This document shows positions 1 through 8,655 of a DNA stretch of 64,000 nucleotides, piece by piece. Within the stretch, counting starts at the first letter, position 1. Each line of letters begins with the position of its first letter. Below the pieces are notes generated by a model. It was not told the DNA's origin and did no database searches. It saw only the letters and a list, made by a program, of their open reading frames with translations. The stretch is from an uncultured Clostridiaceae bacterium (lineage in GTDB: Bacteria; Bacillota; Clostridia; TANB77; CAG-508). Location of the stretch: assembly GCA_946628065.1 (NCBI GenBank), contig CAMOWC010000005.1, positions 28,870 through 92,869 of the forward strand, given 5' to 3'. A program made the translations under genes and the position numbers.

Positions 1-692
1 CTGCTGTTTCTGGTTTCTTGATTGAGAAAGAGTTGGAATTTTTGGGTTCTAGTTTAGAAAATCCTGAAAGACCATTTGTATCTATATTAGGTGGAGCAAA
101 AGTTTCAGACAAAATAGGGGTTATAGAAAAATTATTAGACAAAGTAGATACACTTATAATTGGTGGAGGAATGGCATTTACATTCTTAAAATCTCAAGGA
201 CATAAAATAGGTAAGTCTATCTGCGAAGATGACAAACTTGACCTCGCAAAAGAACTTTTAGAAAAAGCTAAATCAAAAGGAGTAAAGCTTTTATTACCAA
301 TAGATACACATGTTTCAACCGACTATTCAAATGATGCTGATGACAAATGGGTAGAGTCTCAAGATATACCAGATGGATGGGAAGGATTGGATATAGGACC
401 TGAAACAATTAAATTATTTGAAGAAGCTTTGCAAGGTGCAAAGACAGTTGTATGGAATGGACCTCTTGGAGTATGCGAGTTTTCAAAATTTAAAACTGGA
501 ACATATGAAATAGCAAAAATACTTGCCAACTTAGACGCTACAACAATAATCGGAGGAGGAGACTCTGCAGCTGCTATCGAAAAGATGGGCCTTTCAGATA
601 AAATGACTCATATTTCAACAGGCGGAGGAGCATCTCTTGAATTCCTAGAAGGGAAGAAACTTCCAGGAATTGAAGCATTACAAGACAAATAA
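1..692 (+). CDS. pgk: phosphoglycerate kinase, C-terminal part (5' end outside window)
   Basis: Phosphoglycerate kinase makes ATP from 1,3-bisphosphoglycerate in cytosolic glycolysis. The reading frame is already open at the window edge ([14 protein letters not shown] from base 3), so the TTG at 18 is not the start; the N-terminal substrate domain lies upstream. Visible family motifs are [15 protein letters not shown], the nucleotide-site loop NGPLGVCEF and the glycine-rich C-terminal signature [11 protein letters not shown] followed by [13 protein letters not shown]. It is followed after 17 bases by tpiA with its own AGGAGG, so pgk-tpiA-gpmI form a glycolytic operon. Confidence 0.97.
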   Translation, partial: AVSGFLIEKELEFLGSSLENPERPFVSILGGAKVSDKIGVIEKLLDKVDTLIIGGGMAFTFLKSQGHKIGKSICEDDKLDLAKELLEKAKSKGVKLLLPIDTHVSTDYSNDADDKWVESQDIPDGWEGLDIGPETIKLFEEALQGAKTVVWNGPLGVCEFSKFKTGTYEIAKILANLDATTIIGGGDSAAAIEKMGLSDKMTHISTGGGASLEFLEGKKLPGIEALQDK

Positions 693-709
693 AATAAGGA
701 GGAAATGCT

Positions 710-1462
710 ATGCGAAAAAAAGTTATTGCAGGAAATTGGAAGATGAATATGCTTCCAAATGAAGCTATTGAATTTATTCAAAAATTAGAACCACTTGTAA
801 AAGATACCAAAAACGAAGTCGTATTATGTGTTCCATATACAGACCTTTTCTATAGTCTTCTTACAGCTCAAGGAACTAATATAAAAATAGGAGCTCAAAA
901 CATGCATTATGAAGAAAAAGGAGCATACACAGGAGAAGTTTCAGCAGAAATGCTAAAAGGCATTGGAGTAGAATATGTTATTATAGGACACTCTGAAAGA
1001 AGAGCATATTTTGCAGAAACAGATGAAACTGTAAACAAGAAAATTAAAGCTGCTTTAAAAAATGAATTAAAACCAATAGTATGTGTAGGAGAAAGTTTGG
1101 AACAAAGGGAAAAAGGGGAAACACAACAAATAATTACAAATCAAACAAAACTTGCTTTAGACGGACTAAAGCCAGAAGAAGTAGAAAAAGTAATTATTGC
1201 ATATGAACCAATTTGGGCAATAGGAACAGGAAAAACTGCTACAGCAGATGATGCAGAAACAAGCATACATGCTATAAGAGAAGAAATTAATAAAACATAT
1301 GGACAAGAGACATCTGATAGAGTTATAATACAATATGGTGGAAGTGTAAAATCTTCTAACAGTAAAGAATTATTTTCAATGCCAGACATAGACGGAGGTT
1401 TAGTTGGCGGAGCAAGCTTAGATGCAACAGAATTTGCCAAAATTGTAAACTTTGAAAATTAG
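710..1462 (+). CDS. tpiA: triosephosphate isomerase
   Basis: Interconverts dihydroxyacetone phosphate and glyceraldehyde 3-phosphate. The 250-residue length is normal for the family. Visible are the N-terminal AGNWKMN with the substrate lysine, the catalytic-histidine motif IIGHSERR, the catalytic-glutamate loop AYEPIWAIGTGK and the phosphate-binding YGGSVKSSN and GGLVGGASL. ATG at 710 follows AAGGAGG with 6 bases of spacing. It sits between pgk and gpmI. Confidence 0.98.
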   Translation: MRKKVIAGNWKMNMLPNEAIEFIQKLEPLVKDTKNEVVLCVPYTDLFYSLLTAQGTNIKIGAQNMHYEEKGAYTGEVSAEMLKGIGVEYVIIGHSERRAYFAETDETVNKKIKAALKNELKPIVCVGESLEQREKGETQQIITNQTKLALDGLKPEEVEKVIIAYEPIWAIGTGKTATADDAETSIHAIREEINKTYGQETSDRVIIQYGGSVKSSNSKELFSMPDIDGGLVGGASLDATEFAKIVNFEN

Positions 1463-1473
1463 AAAGGAGAATG

Positions 1474-1620
1474 GCAACCAGTGGGGACGTTTCCCAAAGG
1501 GGGATTTTCCCTCCCCTGGGGACAGGTCTTAAAATAAATTAATATATAATGAAAGGTTTAGTTAAGACCTGTCCCCAGGGGAGGGAAAATCCCCCTTTGG
1601 GAAACGTCCCCACTGGTTGC
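1474..1620. repeat. perfect 59-bp inverted repeat, GGGGACGT-type hairpin element
   Basis: Arms 1474-1532 and 1562-1620 are exact reverse complements, with a 29-base AT-rich loop. Each arm carries GGGGACGTTTCCC and a second GGGGAC core. The core recurs at 10501, 33165, 49703 and 60418, so this is the largest member of a dispersed palindromic family. It lies inside the tpiA-gpmI gap. An AAAGGAG plus ATG (1471) directly before it opens a 23-codon reading frame through the left arm; this is probably the original gpmI Shine-Dalgarno, cut off by insertion. Confidence 0.95.
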
Positions 1621-1632
1621 TTAAATTAAAAC

Positions 1633-3168
1633 ATGGATAAAAAAACAACAATGCTAATGATAATTGATGGCTTTGGTATAAACCCAGAAACAAATGGAAA
1701 CGCGGTAAAATTAGCGAAAACACCAACTCTTGATAAACTTATGAAACAATGTCCTAACACGATTATTCACACAAGCGGATTAGATGTAGGGCTACCTGAT
1801 GGACAAATGGGCAATTCAGAGGTAGGACACACAAATATTGGAGCAGGGCGAATTGTATACCAAGAACTAACAAGAATAACAAAATCTATAGAAGATGGCG
1901 ATTTCTTCAGCATCCCTGAATTTGTAACAGCAATAGAAAACTGTAAAAAGAACAAATCTAAGCTACACATAATGGGATTGCTTTCAGATGGAGGAGTTCA
2001 TAGCCATATTCGACATTTATATGGATTATTAGAATTAGCAAAGAGAAAAGGTTTTGAAGATGTATATGTGCATTGTTTCTTAGATGGAAGAGACACACCT
2101 CCTGCATCAGCAGAAGGATATATAACTGAACTTGAGAAGAAAATGAACGAAAAAGGTGTCGGCAAGATTGCCAGTATCATGGGAAGATTCTATGCAATGG
2201 ATAGAGACAAAAGATGGGAAAGAGTACAGAAAGCATATGACGCACTAGTAAACGGCGAAGGAGAAAAGAGTACTAGTGCTGTAAGCGCAATTGAAAGTTC
2301 ATACCAAAAAGAAATATTTGATGAATTCGTTGTTCCAACTGTGATAACAGGAGCAGATGGAGAGGCTATTGCAACAATAGGACAAAATGATTCTGTAATA
2401 TTTTATAACTTTAGACCAGATAGGGCTAGAGAAATAACTAGAGCTATAGTAGATAATGATTTTAAAGACTTTGAGAAGAAATTACTAAATGTTTACTATG
2501 TATGTTTTACTAGTTATGATGAAACAATGCCAAATGTTAATATTGCATTTAAAAAAGCTGAAATCAAAAATACATTTGGAGAATATATAAGTAATAAAGG
2601 GCTTACGCAACTAAGAATTGCCGAAACCGAAAAATATGCACATGTTACATTTTTCTTCAATGGCGGAGAAGAAAAACAATATAAAAATGAAGATAGAATA
2701 TTAATTCCTTCTCCAAAAGTAGAAACATATGATTTAAAACCAGAAATGAGTGCAATAGAAGTAACAGATAAAGTTGTAGAAGCTATACTTTCTAAAAAAT
2801 ATGATAGCATCATTTTAAATTATGCAAACTGTGATATGGTAGGCCATACTGGAAGTTTGGAAGCCGCAATTAAAGCCGTAGAAACTGTTGACACGTGTCT
2901 TGCACGTGTACTTGATGCCATAGAGAAGACCAATAGCGTGCTATTAATAACAGCAGATCATGGAAATGCAGAACAAATGATAGACTATAAAACAGGAGAA
3001 CCACATACGGCGCATACAACTAATGTGGTACCTTTAATATTAGTAGGAGTACCAAACAAAGGAGTAAAAGAAGGTAGACTAGCAGATTTAGCACCAACGA
3101 TGTTAGATGCTATGGGATTAGAAAAACCGGAAGAAATGACAGGAGAGAGCCTTTTAGTTAACGTTTAA
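1633..3168 (+). CDS. gpmI: 2,3-bisphosphoglycerate-independent phosphoglycerate mutase
   Basis: Converts 3-phosphoglycerate to 2-phosphoglycerate with a metal-dependent phosphoserine intermediate. At 511 residues it has the usual length. The alkaline-phosphatase-fold start (MLMIIDGFG), the catalytic serine in MGNSEVGHTNIGAGR (about residue 61), the HSH region (GGVHSHIRHL), DGRDTPP, and the C-terminal metal site TADHGNAEQM with HTAHTTN are all visible. There is no Shine-Dalgarno within 12 bases of the ATG: the upstream bases are the end of a 59-bp inverted repeat and an AT run. The nearest strong AAAGGAG (1464-1470) lies on the far side of that hairpin. Confidence 0.97.
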   Translation: MDKKTTMLMIIDGFGINPETNGNAVKLAKTPTLDKLMKQCPNTIIHTSGLDVGLPDGQMGNSEVGHTNIGAGRIVYQELTRITKSIEDGDFFSIPEFVTAIENCKKNKSKLHIMGLLSDGGVHSHIRHLYGLLELAKRKGFEDVYVHCFLDGRDTPPASAEGYITELEKKMNEKGVGKIASIMGRFYAMDRDKRWERVQKAYDALVNGEGEKSTSAVSAIESSYQKEIFDEFVVPTVITGADGEAIATIGQNDSVIFYNFRPDRAREITRAIVDNDFKDFEKKLLNVYYVCFTSYDETMPNVNIAFKKAEIKNTFGEYISNKGLTQLRIAETEKYAHVTFFFNGGEEKQYKNEDRILIPSPKVETYDLKPEMSAIEVTDKVVEAILSKKYDSIILNYANCDMVGHTGSLEAAIKAVETVDTCLARVLDAIEKTNSVLLITADHGNAEQMIDYKTGEPHTAHTTNVVPLILVGVPNKGVKEGRLADLAPTMLDAMGLEKPEEMTGESLLVNV

Positions 3169-3245
3169 TTAATAATTAGTATCTTAATAAATAGTGGATA
3201 ATTATTAGTTATTCACTATTTATTTTGTAGAAGGGAGAATAGAAG

Positions 3246-3905
3246 TTGAAAGATACTCCAAAAATGCGAAAATTATACATAGACATACAAAGTCAATTGT
3301 TCTATATGATACCAGAAAGCTTTGAAAAAATATATTTGTATACAGCAATACTGGATCAAGTTCATGGCATGCCGATTGGAGAGATGTTTTTCTATTACTT
3401 ACCTAAAGGCATTTTAAAGAAAAAACCCGTTAACGTATACGAGATACCAAATAAATTTAGCATAGAGGATGATGTATATTCAAAAATGATTAACAAATTG
3501 TATGAATATATAAAAGAGCTTAGAGAAGAGGCTATTTCAAGTGGGCAGAAACCGTGGACCAATATTACGATTTCAATTGAAGACTTTAAGTTTTCTATCG
3601 AATACGATTATGAGGACCTGACTCAGTCACCATATTCCAATTATGAAAGACACATAATTTGGAGATATAAATACCTTCAAACAGACATAAATAGCTACAA
3701 TAAAAAAGAAAGAAAACTATTAATAAAATATTTAAACGAAGAAAAAGAAGAAAAGAAAGATGTACATCAAGAAAACATTTATGCAAATAAAAAAAAGAAA
3801 GTAATAGCATATGATATAAATAAAGAACTACGTGAAGCTCAAATTGAAGAAGAAAAGAAAGAAAAAGAAATGGAAGTAAACCAGATATTAAATACAAAAA
3901 AATAA
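3246..3905 (+). CDS. YezG/DUF600-family immunity-like protein
   Basis: A 219-residue soluble acidic/basic protein resembling the YezG (DUF600) family, whose Bacillus member neutralises an LXG-type toxin. Family-like features are YIDIQSQLFYMIPESFEKIYL near the start, FYYLPKG, a helical DDVYSKMINKLYEYI segment, GQKPWTNITISI and IEYDYEDL. After about residue 150 it becomes a lysine/glutamate-rich, probably coiled-coil tail. The TTG at 3246 is chosen because GGGAGA lies 8 bases upstream; an ATG at 3264 is the alternative. No toxin gene is adjacent. Family assignment is from motif memory; function here is inferred. Confidence 0.7.
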   Translation: MKDTPKMRKLYIDIQSQLFYMIPESFEKIYLYTAILDQVHGMPIGEMFFYYLPKGILKKKPVNVYEIPNKFSIEDDVYSKMINKLYEYIKELREEAISSGQKPWTNITISIEDFKFSIEYDYEDLTQSPYSNYERHIIWRYKYLQTDINSYNKKERKLLIKYLNEEKEEKKDVHQENIYANKKKKVIAYDINKELREAQIEEEKKEKEMEVNQILNTKK

Positions 3906-3920
3906 ACAAAAGGAGAGAAT

Positions 3921-4811
3921 ATGGAATATTTATTAAATGGAATTAGAGGATTTTGTATGGCTCTTGCAGACAGTGTGCCAGGTGTATCTGGAGGCACTAT
4001 AGCTTTTATATTAGGTTTTTATGATAAGTTTATTGGTTCGTTAAATGGCTTAATATATGGGAAAAAACAAGAAAAAAAGGAATCTTTATTATTTTTAATT
4101 AAAGTTGGTATTGGTTGGGTAATAGGAATGGCTCTAGCAGTACTTTTACTGGGAAATCTATTCCAAACTCATATATATGAAGTAAGCTCGCTATTTATAG
4201 GGTTTGTAATACTCGCAATTCCACTTATAATAAAAACTGAAAAAGAATCTATAAAAGGTCATTACATAAATATTATTTTTACAATTATAGGTATTACTAT
4301 TGTTGCACTTATAACATATTTTAACCCAATTGCTGGAGAAGAAAATGCGGTAAATATAGCAGAACTAAATATAGGATTGGGATTATATATTTTTGTTTCA
4401 GCAATGGTAGCAATTTCTGCAATGGTACTACCTGGGATATCAGGATCAACATTATTACTAATATTTGGACTATACATACCTGTTATCTCAGCTTTAAAAG
4501 ATATACTACATTTTAATTTTAATTCGCTTCCTGCAATAATCATTTTTGGATTAGGTGTAATTACAGGTATAGTGCTAGTAATAAAACTTATAAAAACAGC
4601 GCTTGAAAAATATAGAAGTCAAACAATATATTTTATAATTGGGCTTATGATAGGCTCTTTGTACGCAATAGTAATGGGACCAACTACTCTAAGTGTACCA
4701 AAAGATCCACTTAGCTTTGGAACATTTAATATTATATTTTTTGTACTTGGTGGTGCAATAATATTTGGGCTAGAGAAAGCAAAAGACTTCTTAGAGAAAA
4801 AGAAAAATTAA
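3921..4811 (+). CDS. DUF368 membrane protein, candidate undecaprenyl-phosphate translocase
   Basis: A 296-residue multi-pass membrane protein. The N-terminal signature GFCMALADSVPGVSGGTIAF and the internal second copy MVLPGISGSTLLLI, with about eight hydrophobic segments, are typical of DUF368. Members of this family have been described as flipping the lipid carrier undecaprenyl phosphate back across the membrane for wall synthesis. ATG follows AAAGGAG with 7 bases of spacing. It starts 15 bases after the YezG-like gene and ends before a hairpin, so it closes that operon. Confidence 0.85.
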   Translation: MEYLLNGIRGFCMALADSVPGVSGGTIAFILGFYDKFIGSLNGLIYGKKQEKKESLLFLIKVGIGWVIGMALAVLLLGNLFQTHIYEVSSLFIGFVILAIPLIIKTEKESIKGHYINIIFTIIGITIVALITYFNPIAGEENAVNIAELNIGLGLYIFVSAMVAISAMVLPGISGSTLLLIFGLYIPVISALKDILHFNFNSLPAIIIFGLGVITGIVLVIKLIKTALEKYRSQTIYFIIGLMIGSLYAIVMGPTTLSVPKDPLSFGTFNIIFFVLGGAIIFGLEKAKDFLEKKKN

Positions 4812-4820
4812 AATTCAACC

Positions 4821-4870
4821 AAAATGGATGTACAGATTTTGAGCAAATCGGTACATCCATTTTGCTCAAA
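4821..4870 (+). terminator. terminator-like hairpin with possible pseudoknot
   Basis: Arms 4821-4833 and 4851-4863 pair perfectly over 13 bp. The loop sequence 4838-4847 is also complementary to 4861-4870 just downstream, so a competing stem or H-type pseudoknot is possible. It closes the DUF368 operon. Confidence 0.7.
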
Positions 4871-4882
4871 TAAGTACGTTTT

Positions 4883-4911
4883 TTGATTTTATAGATGAAA
4901 TATGATATAAT
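4883..4911 (+). promoter_or_regulatory. sigma-A promoter of the small membrane protein cassette
   Basis: TTGATT at 4883, 17-base spacer, TATAAT at 4906; an AAAGGAGGT precedes the start at 4944. Confidence 0.7.
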
Positions 4912-4943
4912 AAATATATCAAACAAAAGGAGGTGCCATCAAC

Positions 4944-5126
4944 ATGGCAACAAGCAAACTGGGACGGGTATGGCAAGAGATCAAGGTAGTTGTAAAGTGG
5001 CTAGTAAGAGTCGCTTTGGCAGTAGCTTTCTTGCTTATCCTCGGATCCTTTCTGGCATACATGTACCGGGACACGGTTCCGAGCATGTTCGCATGGTTTG
5101 CCCAGTTCTGGGCTAGGATTTTCTAA
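4944..5126 (+). CDS. small membrane protein, GC-richer stand-alone cassette 1
   Basis: A 60-residue protein that I do not recognise. It has a basic N-terminus (MATSKLGRVWQEIK), one long hydrophobic segment at about residues 20-45 and an aromatic tail (FAWFAQFWARIF). Base composition and codons (CTG, GTC, CGG, CCG) differ sharply from the AT-rich neighbours. It has its own promoter, AAAGGAGG and a strong GC-rich terminator, so it is a monocistronic unit. Two CGG codons (followed by GTA and GAC) must be read as arginine for the frame to stay open; a +1 shift at the first meets TAG after seven codons. Foreign origin is inferred. Confidence 0.65.
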   Translation: MATSKLGRVWQEIKVVVKWLVRVALAVAFLLILGSFLAYMYRDTVPSMFAWFAQFWARIF

Positions 5127-5133
5127 GGCACCG

Positions 5134-5169
5134 CGCACGGAAAACAACTGGTTTCCGTGCGACTTTTTT
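5134..5169 (+). terminator. intrinsic terminator of cassette 1
   Basis: GC-rich 10-bp stem (arms 5134-5143 and 5152-5161) followed by a run of T. Confidence 0.9.
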
Positions 5170-5181
5170 TGATTAAAACTA

Positions 5182-5210
5182 TTGCAAAACAAACATAACT
5201 ATGTTATAAT
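5182..5210 (+). promoter_or_regulatory. promoter of rpsB-tsf, with a 108-base leader
   Basis: TTGCAA at 5182, 17-base spacer, TATAAT at 5205. The transcript would have a leader of about 100 bases (5211-5318) before rpsB. Its length suits an autoregulatory ribosomal-protein leader, but I cannot assign it to a known structure. Confidence 0.75.
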
Positions 5211-5318
5211 ATTTCCTGTTAAATCGCACGCTTAGTTAGTTTTTACCAGTGCCTATAAGGTTAGTAAAAATGAATAAAACTATGCGGAGGAAACAAAACT
5301 AAAAGGAGGAATTTTAAA

Positions 5319-6101
5319 ATGGCAGTAGTAGCAATGAAACAACTACTTGAAGCAGGTGTTCACTTTGGACATCAAACAAGAAGATGGGATCCTAGAATGG
5401 CTGAATACATTTTCCAAGCTAGAAATGGTATCCACATCATCGATTTACAAAAGACATCAAAAAAATTAGATGAGGCATATGCTTTTGTTAAAGAGCAAGC
5501 TGAAGAAGGAAAAGATGTTCTTTTTGTAGGAACTAAAAAACAAGCACAAGAGTGCATGAAAGACGCAGCTATCAAATGCAACATGTTCTATGTTGATCAA
5601 AGATGGCTAGGAGGAATGTTAACAAACTTTGAAACGATTCGTTCAAGAGTTAACAGACTAAAAGAATTAGAAGCAATGGAACAAAATGGTACATTTGACG
5701 TATTACCTAAAAAAGAAGTTGCTGGGCTAAGAAAAGAAATGAACAAGCTAGAAGTAAACCTTGGTGGAATCAAAGACATGGAAAGACTACCAGGAGTGTT
5801 ATTTATAGTTGATCCTAAAAAAGAAAGAATAGCAATATTAGAAGCTAAGAAATTAAACATACCTACAGTTGGTTTAATAGATACAAACTGTAATCCAGAA
5901 GATGTTGATTATCCAATTCCAGGAAATGATGATGCAATAAGAGCTGTAAAGCTAATAGCTGATACAATGGCAAATGCTGTTATTGAAGGTAGACAAGGAG
6001 AGGCTATAGAAATGTCAACTGAAGAAGCTGGAGAAGCACAAGAAGCAGTAGCTGAACCACAAGACATGGAAGAAGTTGTAGAAGAAACAACTGAAGAATA
6101 A
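5319..6101 (+). CDS. rpsB: 30S ribosomal protein S2
   Basis: Small-subunit ribosomal protein, 260 residues. Family hallmarks are [22 protein letters not shown] at the start, [28 protein letters not shown] and [12 protein letters not shown] with [14 protein letters not shown]. The tail after about residue 225 is acidic and variable, as usual. AAGGAGG precedes the ATG. It leads the rpsB-tsf operon from a strong promoter. Confidence 0.98.
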   Translation: MAVVAMKQLLEAGVHFGHQTRRWDPRMAEYIFQARNGIHIIDLQKTSKKLDEAYAFVKEQAEEGKDVLFVGTKKQAQECMKDAAIKCNMFYVDQRWLGGMLTNFETIRSRVNRLKELEAMEQNGTFDVLPKKEVAGLRKEMNKLEVNLGGIKDMERLPGVLFIVDPKKERIAILEAKKLNIPTVGLIDTNCNPEDVDYPIPGNDDAIRAVKLIADTMANAVIEGRQGEAIEMSTEEAGEAQEAVAEPQDMEEVVEETTEE

Positions 6102-6123
6102 TTATATTTTAGGAGGAAAGAAT

Positions 6124-7002
6124 ATGATTACAGCTGAATTAGTTAAAGATTTAAGAGAAAAAACTGGTGCAGGAATGATGGACTGCAAGAAAGTTTTAAC
6201 AGAAACTGATGGAGATATGGAAAAAGCAATTGAGCTTTTAAGAGAAAGAGGAATCGCAAAAGCAGCAAAAAAATCAGACAGAATAGCAGCAGAAGGATTA
6301 GTTGCAGCTTATGTAACAGCTGACAAAAAGGTAGGGGCTTTAGTAGAAGTAAATGCAGAAACAGACTTTGTTGCTAAAAATGCGGATTTTAGAAGTTTCG
6401 TAGCAGACGTTGTAGAACAAGTTGCAGAGAAAAACCCAGCAAACTTGGACGAACTTTTAGCACAAGAGTCAATAAAAGTTGCAGGAAAAACAGTTAAAGA
6501 TGTATTAACAGATAAAATTGCAACAATTGGTGAAAATATGTCTATTAGGAGATTTGTAAGATTTGAAAGCAATGGTTTAATTGAAAGTTATATCCATGGA
6601 GATGGGAAAATAGGAGTTTTAGTAGATTTAGGGAAAGGTGAAAGCGAGGTTGCCAAAGATGTGTGCATGCAAGTTGCAGCAGCAAAACCTGAATATCTAA
6701 ACCGTACAGATGTACCACAAGAAGAAGTTGCTCATGAGATGGAAATCTTAAAAGCACAAGCTATGAATGAAGGAAAGCCTGCTGAAATAGCTGAAAAAAT
6801 GGTACAAGGTAGAATAGGAAAATTCTATGGAGAAATATGCTTATTAGAGCAACCATTTGTAAAGAATCCAGATCAAAAAGTCCAAGATATGGTTTCTTCA
6901 AAAGGTGCAGAAGTAGAAAGATTTGCAAGATTTGAAAAAGGTGAAGGCCTTGAAAAAAGAGAAGAAAATTTTGCAGAAGAAGTAATGAAACAAATAAAAT
7001 AA
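6124..7002 (+). CDS. tsf: translation elongation factor Ts
   Basis: Guanine-nucleotide exchange factor for EF-Tu. The 292-residue protein starts with the UBA-like helix and the signature LREKTGAGMMDCKKVL, followed by the TDF motif in ETDFVAKN and two EF-Tu-contacting core repeats. It starts 22 bases after rpsB with AGGAGG. In most Firmicutes pyrH-frr follow directly; here a terminator and a 3.7-kb insertion come first. Confidence 0.98.
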   Translation: MITAELVKDLREKTGAGMMDCKKVLTETDGDMEKAIELLRERGIAKAAKKSDRIAAEGLVAAYVTADKKVGALVEVNAETDFVAKNADFRSFVADVVEQVAEKNPANLDELLAQESIKVAGKTVKDVLTDKIATIGENMSIRRFVRFESNGLIESYIHGDGKIGVLVDLGKGESEVAKDVCMQVAAAKPEYLNRTDVPQEEVAHEMEILKAQAMNEGKPAEIAEKMVQGRIGKFYGEICLLEQPFVKNPDQKVQDMVSSKGAEVERFARFEKGEGLEKREENFAEEVMKQIK

Positions 7003-7012
7003 TAATTACAAT

Positions 7013-7057
7013 AAAAAGGGAGAAATTAAAGTAAATTTTAATTCCTTCCTTTTTTAT
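7013..7057 (+). terminator. terminator after tsf
   Basis: A-rich/T-rich imperfect stem of about 18 bp (AAAAAGGGAG... against ...CCTTCCTTTTTT) with G-U pairs, ending in T residues. Confidence 0.65.
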
Positions 7058-7066
7058 TTGACATTA

Positions 7067-7095
7067 TTGACAAAAAAAATAATATTATCTATAAT
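7067..7095 (+). promoter_or_regulatory. promoter of the prepilin-like gene
   Basis: TTGACA at 7067, 17-base spacer, TATAAT at 7090. AAAGGAGG follows before the ATG at 7129. Confidence 0.8.
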
Positions 7096-7128
7096 TTATT
7101 TATAACTATTACAAAGGAGGACTTTTGA

Positions 7129-8179
7129 ATGAAAACTAAAGAACAAAATGGAATTACGCTTGTAGCACTTGTAATAACAGTTATCATTTTACTTATATTA
7201 TCTGCTGTTGCTATAACATTTTCGCTTAATGGAGACGGTATTTTAAATAAAACAGAAAACACCGCACAACAGTACAATGATAAACTTGCAAAAGATACCC
7301 ATGAGATAGGAAGCGTTTGGCAAGAAATTGGCCTAAGTGATACAGGTATTGGACAATATGATACAAGCATTGGAATAAAGGTAAGGCATAATGGAGAAGA
7401 GGTGGATATATCAAAAATACCAGCTTCTGAAATTGCAAATTATTATGGTGATAATGTAATAAACTATACAACAGGAGGAACATATCAACTATTTTATGTG
7501 GATAACGCTGGTGCGTTTGGTGATGCGGGAAGAATATACATACAAAATACTAGCTTTATTGCAGACCAGTATGGATATGGAATAAGACTTTATGATCATT
7601 TGGAAACTACAGGTCTAAGAGACACTAATTCATTAATTTATAAGCTAAATCCATTATGGGCAATTGATATAACAGGGGACTCAAGTGCAAACCTTGTAAA
7701 CTTAACGGACAGCCAAATTAAAACGAAATATAAAGGAGCTGCTTATTTGTGCAATACGCAAAACTGGAATACTACTTATGTAACGACAGAAGATGAAGCG
7801 AAAGGGGTTTGGGCAATCGGAGCAGTGCCAGTAGAAATGTGGTGTGCTTCATATAATGCAAGATTAAATCCTACAACACAAATTCATACAAGGTCTGGAT
7901 ATTATTCGGCATATGGAACTTATGGGTATGAATATAGAGAAGGAGAACAAGGGAACTATTCTCAAAATTTAAATAATTTTCATGCATCTACAGATTGCAA
8001 TGGAATGTATTATGGAGGAAAGACATCATGGTTTAGCTCTCCTGCGATTAATGCAGATGGATATGTTTGCGAGGTCAAAGAATATAATAATGGGACTATT
8101 GGCCATGATTCGATTCGGAGGAGAAGGCTATCTACGTGCAGTTGTGTCAATCCCTGGAAACTATAGAGTAGAGGAATAA
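7129..8179 (+). CDS. prepilin-like surface protein, needs +1 shift at CGGA (8116)
   Basis: The N-terminus KEQNGITLVALVITVIILL is a prepilin-peptidase type signal and hydrophobic helix, without the usual Glu at +5. The rest is an exported globular domain ending in a C-type-lectin-like fold (WCASYNARL, SSPAINADGYV). In the plain frame translation runs into an arginine-rich tail and stops at 8166. Skipping C8116 at the in-frame CGG gives IGGEGYLRAVVSIPGNYRVEE, the end expected for this domain type, stopping at 8179 (349 residues). The shift reading is inferred from family pattern and from 12 similar sites. Surface or pilus role is inferred. Confidence 0.75.
8116..8119 (+). other. CGGA +1 shift site in prepilin-like gene
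   Basis: Preceding codon ATT. Skipping C8116 gives GGA (Gly330) and restores a typical C-terminus. Confidence 0.7.
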
Positions 8180-8184
8180 ATATT

Positions 8185-8220
8185 AAAACATCGTTTGAAT
8201 ATTGACAAACGATGTTTTTT
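8185..8220 (+). terminator. terminator of the prepilin-like gene
   Basis: Perfect 13-bp stem (8185-8197 with 8206-8218) followed by T residues. It overlaps the -35 box of the next promoter. Confidence 0.85.
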
Positions 8221-8267
8221 GGTGTAACATATGAATAAAAGAACATATGAACAAATACGCATATGAA
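8202..8267 (+). promoter_or_regulatory. promoter and three-repeat operator of the metal-efflux operon
   Basis: TTGACA at 8202, 17-base spacer, TAACAT at 8225. CATATGAA occurs at 8228, 8244 and 8260, exactly 16 bases apart, from the -10 box to the Shine-Dalgarno. A likely binding array for the ArsR-type repressor encoded next (inference). Confidence 0.65.
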
Positions 8268-8286
8268 GAAAGGAGTCAATTTAAGT

Positions 8287-8655
8287 ATGGAAAACGAATA
8301 TATATGTAAAGAAAAATGCCCACATTTAAAGAAAATTTCAGAGGTAAAACTTGCAAGCCCAAATGATGATATTGTAATTGATTTAGCAGATATGTTTAAA
8401 ATATTTGCTGATAGCACAAGACTTAAAATTATCTGTGCAATAATGAAAGAAGAGCTATGTGTTTGCGATTTGTGTGAACTGCTTAATTTAAATCAAACTA
8501 CTGTATCACATCAATTAAAGACCTTAAGAGATAGTAAGCTAGTAAAATATAGAAGAGATGGTAAGCAAATTTTTTATAGCTTAGAGGATGACCACGTTAC
8601 TCAAATTATATCAGCAGGACTAAGCCACATATCAGAGGAGGCATATAATGAGTAA
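8287..8655 (+). CDS. ArsR/SmtB-family metal-responsive repressor
   Basis: A 122-residue winged-helix repressor of the CadC/SmtB type, expected to leave DNA when it binds Zn, Cd or Pb. It shows MFKIFADSTRLKIICA, the metal-site motif ELCVCDLCELL at the alpha-3 position, the recognition helix NQTTVSHQLKTLRDSKLV and the wing RRDGKQIFYSL. Extra N-terminal cysteines (CKEKCPHL) resemble CadC. The ATG at 8287 is preferred over 8263 because AGGAG lies just upstream of it. It overlaps the ATPase gene by 8 bases, so the two are co-translated. Confidence 0.88.
   Translation: MENEYICKEKCPHLKKISEVKLASPNDDIVIDLADMFKIFADSTRLKIICAIMKEELCVCDLCELLNLNQTTVSHQLKTLRDSKLVKYRRDGKQIFYSLEDDHVTQIISAGLSHISEEAYNE

Noticed and set aside
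1141..1440. Long antisense frames opposite tpiA and many other genes
   Set aside because: They are shadows of strongly conserved coding sequence, without promoters or ribosome binding sites.
1471..1542. 23-codon frame entering the 59-bp inverted repeat as a true gene
   Set aside because: It has a good Shine-Dalgarno, but the sequence is the repeat itself; the site more likely belonged to gpmI before the element arrived.
4895..5116. 73-codon frame overlapping cassette 1 in another frame
   Set aside because: The ATG has no Shine-Dalgarno and the product is low in hydrophobic order; the 4944 frame has the binding site and a clear membrane helix.
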